64,000 bases of DNA from Chryseomicrobium sp. FSL W7-1435 (lineage in GTDB: Bacteria > Bacillota > Bacilli > Bacillales_A > Planococcaceae): NCBI RefSeq assembly GCF_038595005.1, contig NZ_CP151997.1, positions 682,001 through 746,000 of the forward strand, read 5' to 3'. The notes beneath the pieces are model-generated. The model had not been told where the DNA came from. It searched no databases and saw nothing but the letters and a program-made list of their open reading frames with translations. Below are positions 41,988-50,055 of this stretch, piece after piece. Positions within the stretch are counted from its first letter, which is position 1, and every line of letters starts with the position of its first letter. Both the position numbers and the translations under genes were made by a program.

Positions 41988-43595
41988 TTATCTTTTTTTA
42001 TAAAAGCTTCTTAAGAAAACGATCCCAAAAATTGCAGAAGTACTAGCTAACCAGGCATGTTGGAAGAAAACACCCATGAAAAAGGCTATGAGTGAAATGG
42101 CCCCCATTACTGCATGGACGGCTCGATCCAAAAATACATGTTGAACGCGAACTTTTTCGATTGTAGTAACTTCCACTAGTTTTCGTAGACGAGCTGGTTC
42201 GTCTAATAGAGAATAGACTTTCTGAAGAGGAATAGCTCCTTTTTGCAACCAGGAAAGTAGACGATCCTGTTGGTCAGCTTGCTCATTACCGAGGGCTTTT
42301 TCACGCGTCCAAGTCAAAATACGCGGTTTTCCTAATTCAAGAAGATCCACATTTGGATCTAATGCATGAAGAACCCCCACAAATGTTGTTAAGGCACGAC
42401 CGAAAAAGGCAAATTCGGCAGGTAGTTGTACAGGTTGGGTACGGACGATATGACGTATATCTGTAAGTAAACGCTCGACAACATAACTGTCCATCTTTGC
42501 AAGCTCATTAGTTTCATAGGCAAGAATCATGCGACGAATCGTATCGGCGAGTAGAGGTCGGTCTGCGTTAGGTAACAAGAAATTCAACTCTTCTAAAGCA
42601 TCTAAGATTTGGTCGTCATTTTCAAACAGAACCCCTTGAATAGCTTTAGTTATAGAACGTGTCTGTGCGGGTGTAATCGACCCTACCATTCCAAAATCAA
42701 GAAGCACGATCGTACCATCTTCTTGAATCATCATGTTTCCTGCATGGGGGTCAGCATGAAATTCACCACTACGCAGCACTTGCTCCATGAACAATAAAAA
42801 TAATCGTTCGGTTACTTCTGAAGGGTCGATATTGTGTTTTTCCATAAACGAAAGATTAGTGATACGAGTTCCTTCAATCCATTCCATTACTAGGACGCGT
42901 CGCGTGGAATAGTCCTCATAATAAATAGGGAAACAAATACCTACTAAATCATTAAACCGTTGATGGAACGATCGACCATGTCGAAGTTCCTGTAGAAAAT
43001 CTAGTTCAGGAAGTAGTGTGCTTTCCATCTCTCGGTAAAGGAGATCAAAATCAATCTGTTTCGTGAATGTCGTGAAGCGTTTCGCTAACCAGATAACGAC
43101 TCGCATTGCTTTAAAATCATAGCGAATAATTTGTTCGATGCCAGGGCGTTGGATTTTTATAGCTACATCTCGTCCATCGAGCAGAGTGGCTTTATAGACT
43201 TCACCGATAGAGGCAGATGCAATAGATTCATTGGAAATCGTCTTCACATATTGAGAAATGGGTCCATTCCATTCTTCTACTAAAACGTTCATCGCTAAAT
43301 CTCGCTCTACTGCAGGCACTCGATCTGTCATTCCTTCGAGTTCTTCAATAAAGGCTTGGGGGAGGACGTCTGCTCGAGCTGATAAAAATTGCCCAACCTT
43401 GATCATTAACCCACCAAGATAAAGCGCGGTTTCCTTGTATTCTATTGCTTGTTTGACAATCAACCGTTCCCATTTTGCTTGAATAGTAGGGGTGAAGCGG
43501 CCACGGTATTTGCGTTGAAAGAAATACACTTGTAAAAAGAATTTGATAGACATCCAGACGATTCGATACATCCGGTACCAGGCTACATTTTTCAC
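41988..43595 (-). CDS. ABC1/UbiB/AarF atypical kinase-family protein
   Basis: About 535 residues. The KxGQ motif of the family is seen as MIKVGQFLSARADVLP, the ATP-site part as SIASASIGEVYKATLLDGRDVAIKIQRPG and the catalytic part as FHADPHAGNMMI followed by VLLDFGMVG. Two hydrophobic segments close the protein (VHAVMGAISLIAFFMGVFF and the following one). UbiB proteins act in isoprenoid-quinone or lipid metabolism at the membrane; in Firmicutes their role is unclear. GTG 43595 with AAGGAGCG is preferred over the longer frame from 43679. Confidence 0.87.
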   Translation of the reverse strand: MKNVAWYRMYRIVWMSIKFFLQVYFFQRKYRGRFTPTIQAKWERLIVKQAIEYKETALYLGGLMIKVGQFLSARADVLPQAFIEELEGMTDRVPAVERDLAMNVLVEEWNGPISQYVKTISNESIASASIGEVYKATLLDGRDVAIKIQRPGIEQIIRYDFKAMRVVIWLAKRFTTFTKQIDFDLLYREMESTLLPELDFLQELRHGRSFHQRFNDLVGICFPIYYEDYSTRRVLVMEWIEGTRITNLSFMEKHNIDPSEVTERLFLLFMEQVLRSGEFHADPHAGNMMIQEDGTIVLLDFGMVGSITPAQTRSITKAIQGVLFENDDQILDALEELNFLLPNADRPLLADTIRRMILAYETNELAKMDSYVVERLLTDIRHIVRTQPVQLPAEFAFFGRALTTFVGVLHALDPNVDLLELGKPRILTWTREKALGNEQADQQDRLLSWLQKGAIPLQKVYSLLDEPARLRKLVEVTTIEKVRVQHVFLDRAVHAVMGAISLIAFFMGVFFQHAWLASTSAIFGIVFLRSFYKKR

Positions 43596-43659
43596 TCGAC
43601 ATCGCTCCTTGTAGCTCTCATTATAGAGGGCTTGAGACCAAGAGTCCAAGAACTCACAT

Positions 43660-43693
43660 AAAAAACAGGCAGGCCGCAATGCGAGCCTGCCTG
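43660..43693 (-). terminator. Terminator of the mechanosensitive-channel-like gene
   Basis: Perfect stem CAGGCAGGC / GCCTGCCTG followed on the - strand by TTTTTT. Confidence 0.88.
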
Positions 43694-43703
43694 TGTGTAT
43701 CTA

Positions 43704-45413
43704 CTATTCTTTACGGTGATCTTCTGGTGAATCTGAGTAAGGGTGAAGATCATTTGTTTCTGGAAGGTTAAATCCAGTGTCATGAGGAACATCTTGTGCA
43801 AGAGTATCATCAGCATGTGCTGCTGAGCCGTGCATGAAGCGCTCTTCTTGTTGAGCTGCTTTCACATCATCTTTAGCATTTTGTTTTAATTCTTCTTTTT
43901 TCTGTTCGTAATTTTCTTTGTCTACTTCTGCATCGTCAATTGATTTCTCCATACGGTCTAAGTAACGAGAAGCGTGCTCGCGACCACCAAGTCCAAAGGC
44001 TAAACCAAAGGCTAATGCAACTCCACCTAAGATTAAGATGAACGCAGACTGGATAATGCCAGGTGCGATACCTAATTGGCTAAGCGCCATGAAGAAGGCA
44101 AATCCTAGAATCGCATATTTTGCTACTAAGCGTAAGAAGTGAGGAGACCCTGAAGAATCTTTCATCAGGCTACCTACTAATTTCTCTGCAAGATTAGCTA
44201 ACCAGAACCCTACAGCAAGGATAACAAGAGCTGCTACTACCATAGGCAAGTATGCAAATACTGCGCTACCTAGAGAAACCATGAACTCCAAGTTAACCAG
44301 TTGCAGTGCTTCCATAACAAACAACAAGACGATTAACACTTGGGCTAGCGTACCAATAATAGAGGCTAGGTCAAAATTCTTTGCATTTGAAGAATTAAGG
44401 CCCATTTTAGTAGCTAAGTTGTTGATACCAAAACCATTCAATAGATTCACAACAAAATCTTTAACGAATTTGGCTACGTAAATACCAACGATGACCAGGA
44501 TAATGGCAACGATGATTTGTGGGATCATACTCATAATATCATTCAACATTGCAATGGCAGGAGTAGAAATGCCTTCTAAATCAAGGATTTCAAGAGCAGT
44601 GATTGTGATTGGGATTAAAATCAATACAAATGCAATCAATCCTGCAATCTTAGAAAGGCTAGTGTTTGATGTTGTTGAAGTGTTTTTAAGATTTAACTTA
44701 TCTGTAAAACGATCAACACCAACTGAGTGAAGGAACTTCTCCACCAAGTTACGTACTAACTTAGCGATGAAATAGCCAATCGCAAAGACGATAGCAGCTG
44801 ATACTAACTTAGGAATAAAGTTAATGAAGCTAGAAAGCATATCTTCGAATGGACCACTTAGGCCATCAATACCTAGAGCGTTTAATACAGCTGGTAAGAA
44901 CAATAAGAAAATCAAGTAGTAAGCAATATTTGCTAACGTATCTGTCCACTTAGTTTTCTGCTCACCAGAAGCAGTCATTCCTGTCTTTTGGCCAAATTTA
45001 TCAAAGTCTACTTTATTGCCAAGTAACTGAATCCCTTTTTTTACCAGAGTAGCAAGCACCCAAGCAACTAATAGGATTAAACCAGCTTTTAGAATATTTA
45101 AGAACGCACTAGTTAAAGTGTCATACATGTTCGCGAAAGGTGCTGCGAATGTATCTAAGTTCATAATATTAAAGAAGAGTACGAATGCGAGTAATAATAA
45201 GATGAAGAATACAACTTTACTAATAACCTTTTCTACAGACCACTTTGACTTGGTGTTACCCAAGCGTTCGTTCACATTTAATCTGCGAAGACCTTTGTAA
45301 ACCAATTTCTCCACAAACTTTGCAACGATAAAACCAATTAATAAGACCAGTAATGCAAGTAGTAGATCTGGTAAAAAAGAAAGCATGTCACGCACATAGT
45401 ACTCATTGAACAA
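43704..45413 (-). CDS. MscS-related conserved-TM-helix membrane protein
   Basis: A 569-residue protein built from repeated units of amphipathic and membrane helices, each with a G-x-x-x-AK-x-V pattern (for example LLIGFIVAKFVEKLVYKGL, IVFAIGYFIAKLVRNLVEKFL, LVIVGIYVAKFVKDFVVNLL, LAVGFWLANLAEKLVG). The repeats match the 'conserved TM helix' found near mechanosensitive channels. A Gly-rich ALAFGLAFGLGGREHASRYL segment before the charged C-terminal tail resembles the MscS pore end. It starts with TTG behind GGAGGAG. A near-consensus SigB promoter makes osmotic or general stress induction likely. Confidence 0.8.
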   Translation of the reverse strand: MFNEYYVRDMLSFLPDLLLALLVLLIGFIVAKFVEKLVYKGLRRLNVNERLGNTKSKWSVEKVISKVVFFILLLLAFVLFFNIMNLDTFAAPFANMYDTLTSAFLNILKAGLILLVAWVLATLVKKGIQLLGNKVDFDKFGQKTGMTASGEQKTKWTDTLANIAYYLIFLLFLPAVLNALGIDGLSGPFEDMLSSFINFIPKLVSAAIVFAIGYFIAKLVRNLVEKFLHSVGVDRFTDKLNLKNTSTTSNTSLSKIAGLIAFVLILIPITITALEILDLEGISTPAIAMLNDIMSMIPQIIVAIILVIVGIYVAKFVKDFVVNLLNGFGINNLATKMGLNSSNAKNFDLASIIGTLAQVLIVLLFVMEALQLVNLEFMVSLGSAVFAYLPMVVAALVILAVGFWLANLAEKLVGSLMKDSSGSPHFLRLVAKYAILGFAFFMALSQLGIAPGIIQSAFILILGGVALAFGLAFGLGGREHASRYLDRMEKSIDDAEVDKENYEQKKEELKQNAKDDVKAAQQEERFMHGSAAHADDTLAQDVPHDTGFNLPETNDLHPYSDSPEDHRKE

Positions 45414-45476
45414 TAAAATCTCCTCCTCATGTTTTGTTTATATATAGGTAAAGCTGCTTTGCCAAGCTATTAAACT

Positions 45477-45501
45477 ATACCCATCAATGTTAGACGTAAA
45501 C
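45477..45501 (-). promoter_or_regulatory. SigB-type promoter of the MscS-related gene
   Basis: On the - strand GTTTAC (45501-45496), 13 bases, GGGTAT (45482-45477): an almost perfect SigB promoter. Confidence 0.8.
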
Positions 45502-45536
45502 CATCTAAACCATAAGTATCAAATTTATGGAAAGAT

Positions 45537-45561
45537 GTTTAACAACAAGCTTTATTGGAAA
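45537..45561 (+). promoter_or_regulatory. SigB-type promoter of the DUF3243 gene
   Basis: GTTTAA (45537-45542), 13 bases, TGGAAA (45556-45561); the -10 differs from GGGAAA by one base. It lies divergent to the MscS-gene promoter, 36 bases away. Confidence 0.65.
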
Positions 45562-45619
45562 AACTGAGGATGTACCTGAAACGGAAACTAACAACTACTT
45601 AAAAGGGAGCTGGACAATT

Positions 45620-45928
45620 ATGATGGACAACATTCAAAACAAAGTGCAAAACGAGATGGAAAATGTATCACCTGAAAAGAAAGATCGTATCCTACAAGAC
45701 TTTGAGCAATTCAAATCTTATTTAGGCGACAAAGTAGCATTAGGAGAAAAAATGGGATTAGGTGAAGAGCAATTAGCAAAAACAGCTGAGGTTGTTGCAG
45801 GCTACCTTTCGAAAAAAGAACAACCACGTAATGCCGAGGAGAATCTTCTTCAAGAATTGTGGCGCTCTGGAGATAAAGAGCAGCAACATGCTTTAGCACA
45901 CATGCTTGTAAACATGGTACGTAAATAA
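45620..45928 (+). CDS. DUF3243-family protein
   Basis: About 102 residues, all-helical, with PEKKDRILQDFEQFKSYLGDKVALGEKMGLGEEQLAKTAE typical of DUF3243 (Bacillus YmfJ-like). Function unknown. ATG 45620 (or 45623) follows GGGAGC and lies downstream of the SigB-like promoter; the upstream extension of the frame covers that promoter and is not used. The next small gene follows after 14 bases with an AAGGAGGGG RBS. Confidence 0.85.
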   Translation: MMDNIQNKVQNEMENVSPEKKDRILQDFEQFKSYLGDKVALGEKMGLGEEQLAKTAEVVAGYLSKKEQPRNAEENLLQELWRSGDKEQQHALAHMLVNMVRK

Positions 45929-45942
45929 GGAGGGGAACTTCT

Positions 45943-46176
45943 ATGAATCACGAGCCAAAGAAAGATCAAACGCAAGAGAAGCAAGATATCAAAGGTCGTA
46001 TTATGGATAACCCAGAGGTCATGAAAACAGACCAAGAAAGTATCTATGATATGCATGATGATATGAAAACTGTTGATAGCATTCCAATGGAAGAATTGAA
46101 TCAAAAAGTGAAAGACGAGAAAAATCATACTCATACCAAAGATTCGTCTTCTAGTGAAGAACGCTTTCCAGATTGA
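45943..46176 (+). CDS. Small hydrophilic hypothetical protein
   Basis: A 77-residue, highly charged protein rich in Asp, Glu, Lys and Gln, without hydrophobic segments and probably disordered. The strong AAGGAGGGG RBS and the terminator directly behind support a real gene. It is co-transcribed with the DUF3243 gene, presumably in the general-stress response. No family recognised. Confidence 0.7.
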   Translation: MNHEPKKDQTQEKQDIKGRIMDNPEVMKTDQESIYDMHDDMKTVDSIPMEELNQKVKDEKNHTHTKDSSSSEERFPD

Positions 46177-46177
46177 T

Positions 46178-46216
46178 AAAAGAGCCTACCGAATAGCAAT
46201 TCGGCAGGCTCTTTTT
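46178..46216. terminator. Bidirectional terminator
   Basis: AAAAGAGCCTACCGAAT / ATTCGGCAGGCTCTTTTTT, one bulge, between two convergent operons. Confidence 0.9.
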
Positions 46217-46220
46217 TCAT

Positions 46221-47048
46221 TTATTTTGAGGATTTTTCAATGGCAGCTAGCGCTTGAAGCACAGAACCAAATGTATGGAAGTCAGAGAAATCAATATTAC
46301 CCTGAACAATAGCCATTGTGATATTTGGGCGCATCCCCGTGAAATACAAATTGATACCCAGTAGTTGCAATACATTGTGTAACGTGAAAATGTGTTGAGC
46401 AATCTCTGAATCAATCGTTAAAATACCTGAGAAATCAATAATGAGATGATCGACTTCCATTTTAGGGATTTTCGGAATGACATAATTTAAAATGTAAGTC
46501 ATACGATCGTAATCAACAATTCCAATTAAAGGAAGAATCGCCACTCCTTCTTGTACAGGGACAATAGGAGCGGACAACTCATTAATTAGTTTTTGACGCT
46601 CTTTTAACTTTTGAGACTGATGCTTTTCAAATGATTTAATGGATTTCACCATAGCAACATCTAACAAGTAGTTGAAGCGATTCATGATTCGCACAATCTG
46701 AGTAGAACCAACCTCTAGATCAAGTGCTACTTGTGAAATGTGTTTTGAATAAATAAGACGATTCTGAGCGAATGGTTCGATAGATTGAGAAAATTGCTCC
46801 ATGTTTTGTGAGTTGTTTTCTCCTTGCTTATCAGCCCAGTCACTTAATTCTTGCGCAGCTTCTTCATCAGTTGAGGGGAACGAGCGGGCCATCATTCGCA
46901 AGAATTCAGTATTTTGTTTTCGAGCAAGTTTTAGTTGCTCCTCTGAAATTTCAAAGGTTACATTCTTCAAAGCGTCTTCGACAATCTTATCAATTAGCAC
47001 TTCGGCATTTTCTTGTAAGTATTCGCTTACTCGCACAATCTGATCCAT
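46221..47048 (-). CDS. RsbR-type stressosome protein with STAS domain
   Basis: A 275-residue protein: a helical N-terminal sensor half (residues 1-150) and a C-terminal STAS domain (about 160-270; SAPIVPVQEGVAILPLIGIVDYDR, LIIDFSGILTIDSEIAQHI). It resembles RsbR paralogues, which form stressosomes with RsbS and RsbT and release SigB. The phospho-acceptor site DT of RsbRA reads DS here (IDSEIA), and the preceding acceptor position is also a Ser. It is the second gene of an operon with ytxJ, 12 bases apart, with an AGGAGG RBS. Confidence 0.87.
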   Translation of the reverse strand: MDQIVRVSEYLQENAEVLIDKIVEDALKNVTFEISEEQLKLARKQNTEFLRMMARSFPSTDEEAAQELSDWADKQGENNSQNMEQFSQSIEPFAQNRLIYSKHISQVALDLEVGSTQIVRIMNRFNYLLDVAMVKSIKSFEKHQSQKLKERQKLINELSAPIVPVQEGVAILPLIGIVDYDRMTYILNYVIPKIPKMEVDHLIIDFSGILTIDSEIAQHIFTLHNVLQLLGINLYFTGMRPNITMAIVQGNIDFSDFHTFGSVLQALAAIEKSSK

Positions 47049-47060
47049 AGATGCCTCCTG

Positions 47061-47396
47061 TTATAGTAGGAAATCAATGGCAGATGCCAATGATTCTTCA
47101 GTAATGTCATAGTGTGATTGGTTCCATTTAGATAAACGGTGCATAACCAAAATGGCTTGTGGAGACTGGTGTTGCACATGCAGATCATCAGCTATTTCTA
47201 ATGAAAGAGGACGATTTTCGATGACCTTCACATAATATACAGGATAGTTTGTTTGAAAACTCTGTACTTGTCGGTGTGCAAATGCAGATACTGGACAAGT
47301 GGTGCTGTGTTTAAAAAGGAAGAAAGGTTGATCTTGTGAATGCTCAAGCAATTCTTTCCATTGTTCGTGAGAGGTGATTTCAAGTAATTCAGCCAT
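47061..47396 (-). CDS. ytxJ: Bacillithiol-system redox-active protein YtxJ
   Basis: A 111-residue thioredoxin-fold protein. The single-Cys active site TTCPVSA and the cis-Pro region HQSPQAIL agree with YtxJ, a predicted monothiol bacilliredoxin-like protein that would resolve bacillithiol mixed disulfides in the cytoplasm. In Bacillus subtilis ytxJ belongs to a stress-induced operon. ATG 47396 has AGAAGGG nine bases upstream; an ATG three codons earlier abuts that RBS. Confidence 0.88.
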   Translation of the reverse strand: MAELLEITSHEQWKELLEHSQDQPFFLFKHSTTCPVSAFAHRQVQSFQTNYPVYYVKVIENRPLSLEIADDLHVQHQSPQAILVMHRLSKWNQSHYDITEESLASAIDFLL

Positions 47397-47430
47397 TTTC
47401 TTCATCCCTTCTGTTTACTGTCTTTTTTCA

Positions 47431-47456
47431 GTTTAACATAAATTGATTCAGGGAAA
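47431..47456 (+). promoter_or_regulatory. SigB-type promoter of the yusW-like gene
   Basis: GTTTAA (47431-47436), 14 bases, GGGAAA (47451-47456). Confidence 0.75.
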
Positions 47457-47494
47457 GATAGTTTTAAATGCATTCATGAAAGGAAGTTGACAAG

Positions 47495-47959
47495 ATGAAA
47501 AAATCTTTCAAACTTACGGGAGCAACATTTGCTTTAGGAACTTTAGTTTTAGCAGGGTGCAATGAAACACAGGATAACACAGTGGAATCACAACCAGCTG
47601 AATCGTCACCAGTAGAAAATAGTGAACAAGTTACTCCAAATGATTATGGGTTTACTAGCTTTGATTTAAACATTGATACACCAGATGAAAATGACGTGAT
47701 TGATATTGATTATGAAACTGGCCGTTCTGGAACGGAAATTGAGTACCGAAACAAAATGGAAGATTTTAATTTAGGTGGGGACGAGGCTGGCACCGAGTTA
47801 GATCCAATCTTTGCTCAATTTGAATTGACGCCAAGTACAACTAAGGAAGAAGCGATTGCATTAATTACAGAAGCTTTTGGAGTGAGTGACTATAAAGAAT
47901 TTGAATTAGAAGTTGAATTCGAAGATGGTACGGAAGTGAATTGGGAAGATCGCAAATAA
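47495..47959 (+). CDS. yusW: YusW-family lipoprotein
   Basis: A 154-residue lipoprotein with lipobox LAGC (Cys22), a Ser/Pro/Glu-rich linker, and the YusW domain (YGFTSFDLNIDTPDENDVIDIDYE; later EFELEVEFEDGTEVNWED). Function unknown; an extracytoplasmic acidic beta protein. RBS AAAGGAAG precedes the ATG. A SigB-type promoter just upstream links it to stress. Confidence 0.85.
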   Translation: MKKSFKLTGATFALGTLVLAGCNETQDNTVESQPAESSPVENSEQVTPNDYGFTSFDLNIDTPDENDVIDIDYETGRSGTEIEYRNKMEDFNLGGDEAGTELDPIFAQFELTPSTTKEEAIALITEAFGVSDYKEFELEVEFEDGTEVNWEDRK

Positions 47960-47984
47960 AAAAAGCCCAAGGGCTTTTTTTATT
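47958..47984. terminator. Short bidirectional terminator
   Basis: AAAAAAAGCCC-AA-GGGCTTTTTTT between convergent genes, overlapping the end of the next gene. Confidence 0.85.
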
Positions 47985-48213
47985 TGCCGAACAATCCATC
48001 TAAAATGCCTTTTCCAGGCTGTCCTTGATGACGCATTGATTCAGGTGTTTCTTGTCCAATCGTATTTGAATCATTTTTTTGACCACGAAGTGGTGTATTA
48101 GTAAAAGATTCAAACTGCTTAGATAGCTTGTCTCGTGATTCCTTATTTCGCATTAAATAAGCTGCGCCTAGACCTAATGCTGCTAAAAGTGCTTTATTGT
48201 TTTTTCCTGCCAT
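47980..48213 (-). CDS. Small YtxH-like hypothetical protein
   Basis: A 77-residue protein with a short hydrophobic stretch (NKALLAALGLGAAYLMRN), then a basic/polar tail ending in GKGILDGLFGK. It recalls YtxH-type stress proteins but is too short for firm assignment. AAAGGAGAG precedes the ATG. A near-consensus SigB promoter lies 47-72 bases upstream. Confidence 0.7.
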   Translation of the reverse strand: MAGKNNKALLAALGLGAAYLMRNKESRDKLSKQFESFTNTPLRGQKNDSNTIGQETPESMRHQGQPGKGILDGLFGK

Positions 48214-48259
48214 TGTTTACTCTCTCCTTTAAATAAGTAATTTTTGTTATGCCTTCTAG

Positions 48260-48285
48260 TTTCCCTTGCTAAGTTAAGAGTAAAC
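48260..48285 (-). promoter_or_regulatory. SigB-type promoter of the YtxH-like gene
   Basis: On the - strand GTTTAC (48285-48280), 14 bases, GGGAAA (48265-48260). Confidence 0.75.
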
Positions 48286-48324
48286 ATCACAATTTGATGA
48301 CAAAAATGACATTTTCAAGCAAAG

Positions 48325-48349
48325 GTTTAGTGTTTCTCAATCAGAGGAA
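48325..48349 (+). promoter_or_regulatory. Possible SigB-type promoter of the YflT-domain gene
   Basis: GTTTAG (48325-48330), 13 bases, GAGGAA (48344-48349); the -10 is weak. Gene class and neighbours support SigB use. Confidence 0.4.
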
Positions 48350-48403
48350 TAGCTAGTTAACACATAAATTCAAAATTACTAGAATTAGAGGAGGAAGTTA
48401 AAG

Positions 48404-49318
48404 ATGGAAAATCATCGTAATGTAGAAGTAGCTTGGACACAGGAAGAGTTAAATCAAAAGATTGAGTCACTACGTTCACAGGGATATAATGAATCAGATA
48501 TTCATGTCGTCACGAAAGATCCAGATCGTTTCCAAGTTCACGCGACAGAAACAAAAGTAGATACGCATGAAACAGGAACATTCTGGGATCGTTTTAAATC
48601 TTTCTTTACAGGAGAAGATGCTACGACTGAAAGCTTGAGTAAATTAAATCTTGAGCAACACGATCAAGAGCGTTACTCAGCAGATTTAACGAACGGTGGT
48701 GCTATTCTTTATGTAGAAGACCACTTGCGCTCAGACGAGTACAATACGTTCGGTGAAACGGGCAACTCATATGAGTCTTACTCTGGAGAAACAGCAGCTG
48801 GAACGGTTGGCACAGAATTCGTCAATAAACGTTTCACAGACAATGAACCAATTCTTGGCGAGCATACTCCTGAAGAAAATCGTCAATTATTTAAAAATGA
48901 AGCCCAAGCCTATTCAGAAGAAAGTGTTGTAGAAAATGACGCTTTTAACATCGAACCACGTATGACAGAAGAGCAAAAAACTGAGCATGCTAGTTTCGAA
49001 CAGGCTACGCCACGTGCTGAGTCAACGGAATCAACGTTTGAAACAACAGAACCACGTTTCGAATCAACGGAATCAACGTTTGAAACGAATCAACCTAAAG
49101 GCTATGAAGAGAGTCAGGCTTATGGCGCTGAATCTCCTGGAGCAGACCCAAATCTTGGACCAGCAGCGTTTGGTAATTTAGAGCCTGCTAGCGAAGATGA
49201 AGGACGCGAGCCGTCAGCAATCGAAGACAACTTAGCCAATCACGAGCACGAAGAACGTGTAGAAGAACTGGAAAACCGTCGTTCTGAAAACAATATGCAA
49301 GATCGTAGTAAATATTAA
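48404..49318 (+). CDS. YflT-domain general stress protein with repetitive acidic tail
   Basis: A 304-residue protein. Residues 1-110 are a YflT (general stress protein 17M) domain (WTQEELNQKIESLRSQGYNESDIHVVTKD; GGAILYVED). The remaining two thirds are low-complexity, rich in Glu, Thr and Ser, with a direct duplication of ESTESTFET near residues 206-228. YflT proteins are SigB-induced and of unknown biochemical role. Usual members have about 110 residues, so the long tail is unusual. RBS GAGGAGG precedes the ATG. Confidence 0.85.
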   Translation: MENHRNVEVAWTQEELNQKIESLRSQGYNESDIHVVTKDPDRFQVHATETKVDTHETGTFWDRFKSFFTGEDATTESLSKLNLEQHDQERYSADLTNGGAILYVEDHLRSDEYNTFGETGNSYESYSGETAAGTVGTEFVNKRFTDNEPILGEHTPEENRQLFKNEAQAYSEESVVENDAFNIEPRMTEEQKTEHASFEQATPRAESTESTFETTEPRFESTESTFETNQPKGYEESQAYGAESPGADPNLGPAAFGNLEPASEDEGREPSAIEDNLANHEHEERVEELENRRSENNMQDRSKY

Positions 49319-49327
49319 TAAATCAAC

Positions 49328-49359
49328 AACCCGCTCATTTAGTTGAGTGGGTTTTTTTA
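49328..49359 (+). terminator. Terminator of the YflT-domain gene
   Basis: Stem ACCCGCTCA / TGAGTGGGT followed by seven T. Confidence 0.88.
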
Positions 49360-49370
49360 GTGGACAAATA

Positions 49371-49386
49371 ATACCTATTAGGGTAT
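49371..49386 (+). promoter_or_regulatory. CsoR/CstR-like operator in the rhodanese promoter
   Basis: ATACCTATTAGGGTAT is an imperfect palindrome like sites bound by CsoR-family repressors, including the persulfide sensor CstR. It sits in the spacer of a promoter TGGACA (49361)-N17-TATTTT (49384). CstR regulons contain rhodanese genes, which fits the gene behind it. Confidence 0.5.
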
Positions 49387-49407
49387 TTTGGTTAAGAGGT
49401 GAATAGA

Positions 49408-49773
49408 ATGAAAAGATTGATTGCAGTAGTAAGTTTAATGAGTGTGTTTTTACTGGCTGCTTGTAGTGATGAGGCGATTTATGAAACCATTGAGATTAGT
49501 GAGGTTCAAACTCTTCAACAACAAGGGGAGTTAGTGGTCGATGTCCGAGAAGTGAGTGAATATGAGAGTGGTCATATACCAGGCGCAATGAATAAACCAT
49601 TGTCTGAAATTCAGTCTGGTGATTTTACAAGCTTGGATCCGTCGCAAAACTATGTAATTGTTTGTCAAACAGGTAACCGTTCTCAGCAGGCTAGTGACTT
49701 ATTAGTGAAAGAAGGATTTCAAGTTACTAATGTAAAGCAGGGAATGTCGAGTTGGACAGGTGACGTTGAATAA
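49408..49773 (+). CDS. Rhodanese-domain lipoprotein
   Basis: A 121-residue lipoprotein: lipobox LLAAC (Cys19) followed by a single rhodanese domain with VDVREVSEYESGHIPGA and active-site loop CQTGNRS (catalytic Cys). It would transfer sulfane sulfur on the outer face of the membrane. ATG 49408 follows AAGAGGTG; the GTG three codons earlier lies in that RBS. The operator-like palindrome upstream suggests induction by reactive sulfur. Confidence 0.87.
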   Translation: MKRLIAVVSLMSVFLLAACSDEAIYETIEISEVQTLQQQGELVVDVREVSEYESGHIPGAMNKPLSEIQSGDFTSLDPSQNYVIVCQTGNRSQQASDLLVKEGFQVTNVKQGMSSWTGDVE

Positions 49774-49825
49774 AGATATTATTCGAAATGGAGCTAAATA
49801 TACACAAAAGAGATTAGAACAAAAA

Positions 49826-50002
49826 TAAATCAGTAAGTTCTCTAGGAATTCTAAAGAATTTGCTGATTTTTCGTGTATATTGAGTTCCATTACGGGGCTG
49901 CGATCCGTGGGCGCGCTGTGAGCCTCCTCGTCGCAGGCTCCTGCGGGGTCTCACATTCCGACTTTTGATCCCACTGGAGTCAACCCCTACACTCCACTCA
50001 AC
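49826..50002 (-). repeat. Interspersed repeat family 2, copy 3, with terminator hairpin
   Basis: Read on the - strand it begins GTTGAGTGGAGTGTAGGGG, contains GACCCCGCAGGAGCCTGC and GCGCGCCCACGGA, and ends with the hairpin AATCAGCAAATTC...TTACTGATTT (49826-49872). It is nearly identical to copy 2 at 32563. It lies 54 bases after the topB stop in the topB sense, and the hairpin also faces the rhodanese gene. Confidence 0.85.
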
Positions 50003-50055
50003 CTTCTAACTAGTGAGTTCTTATTACTATATTTTGTCCCAGTCTCTACTCAGTT

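Noticed and set aside
49826-50002. Insertion sequence remnant at the repeat beside topB
   Set aside because: No transposase fragment, target duplication or long terminal inverted repeats are seen; the copies at 11028 and 32563 show that it is a short non-coding repeat.
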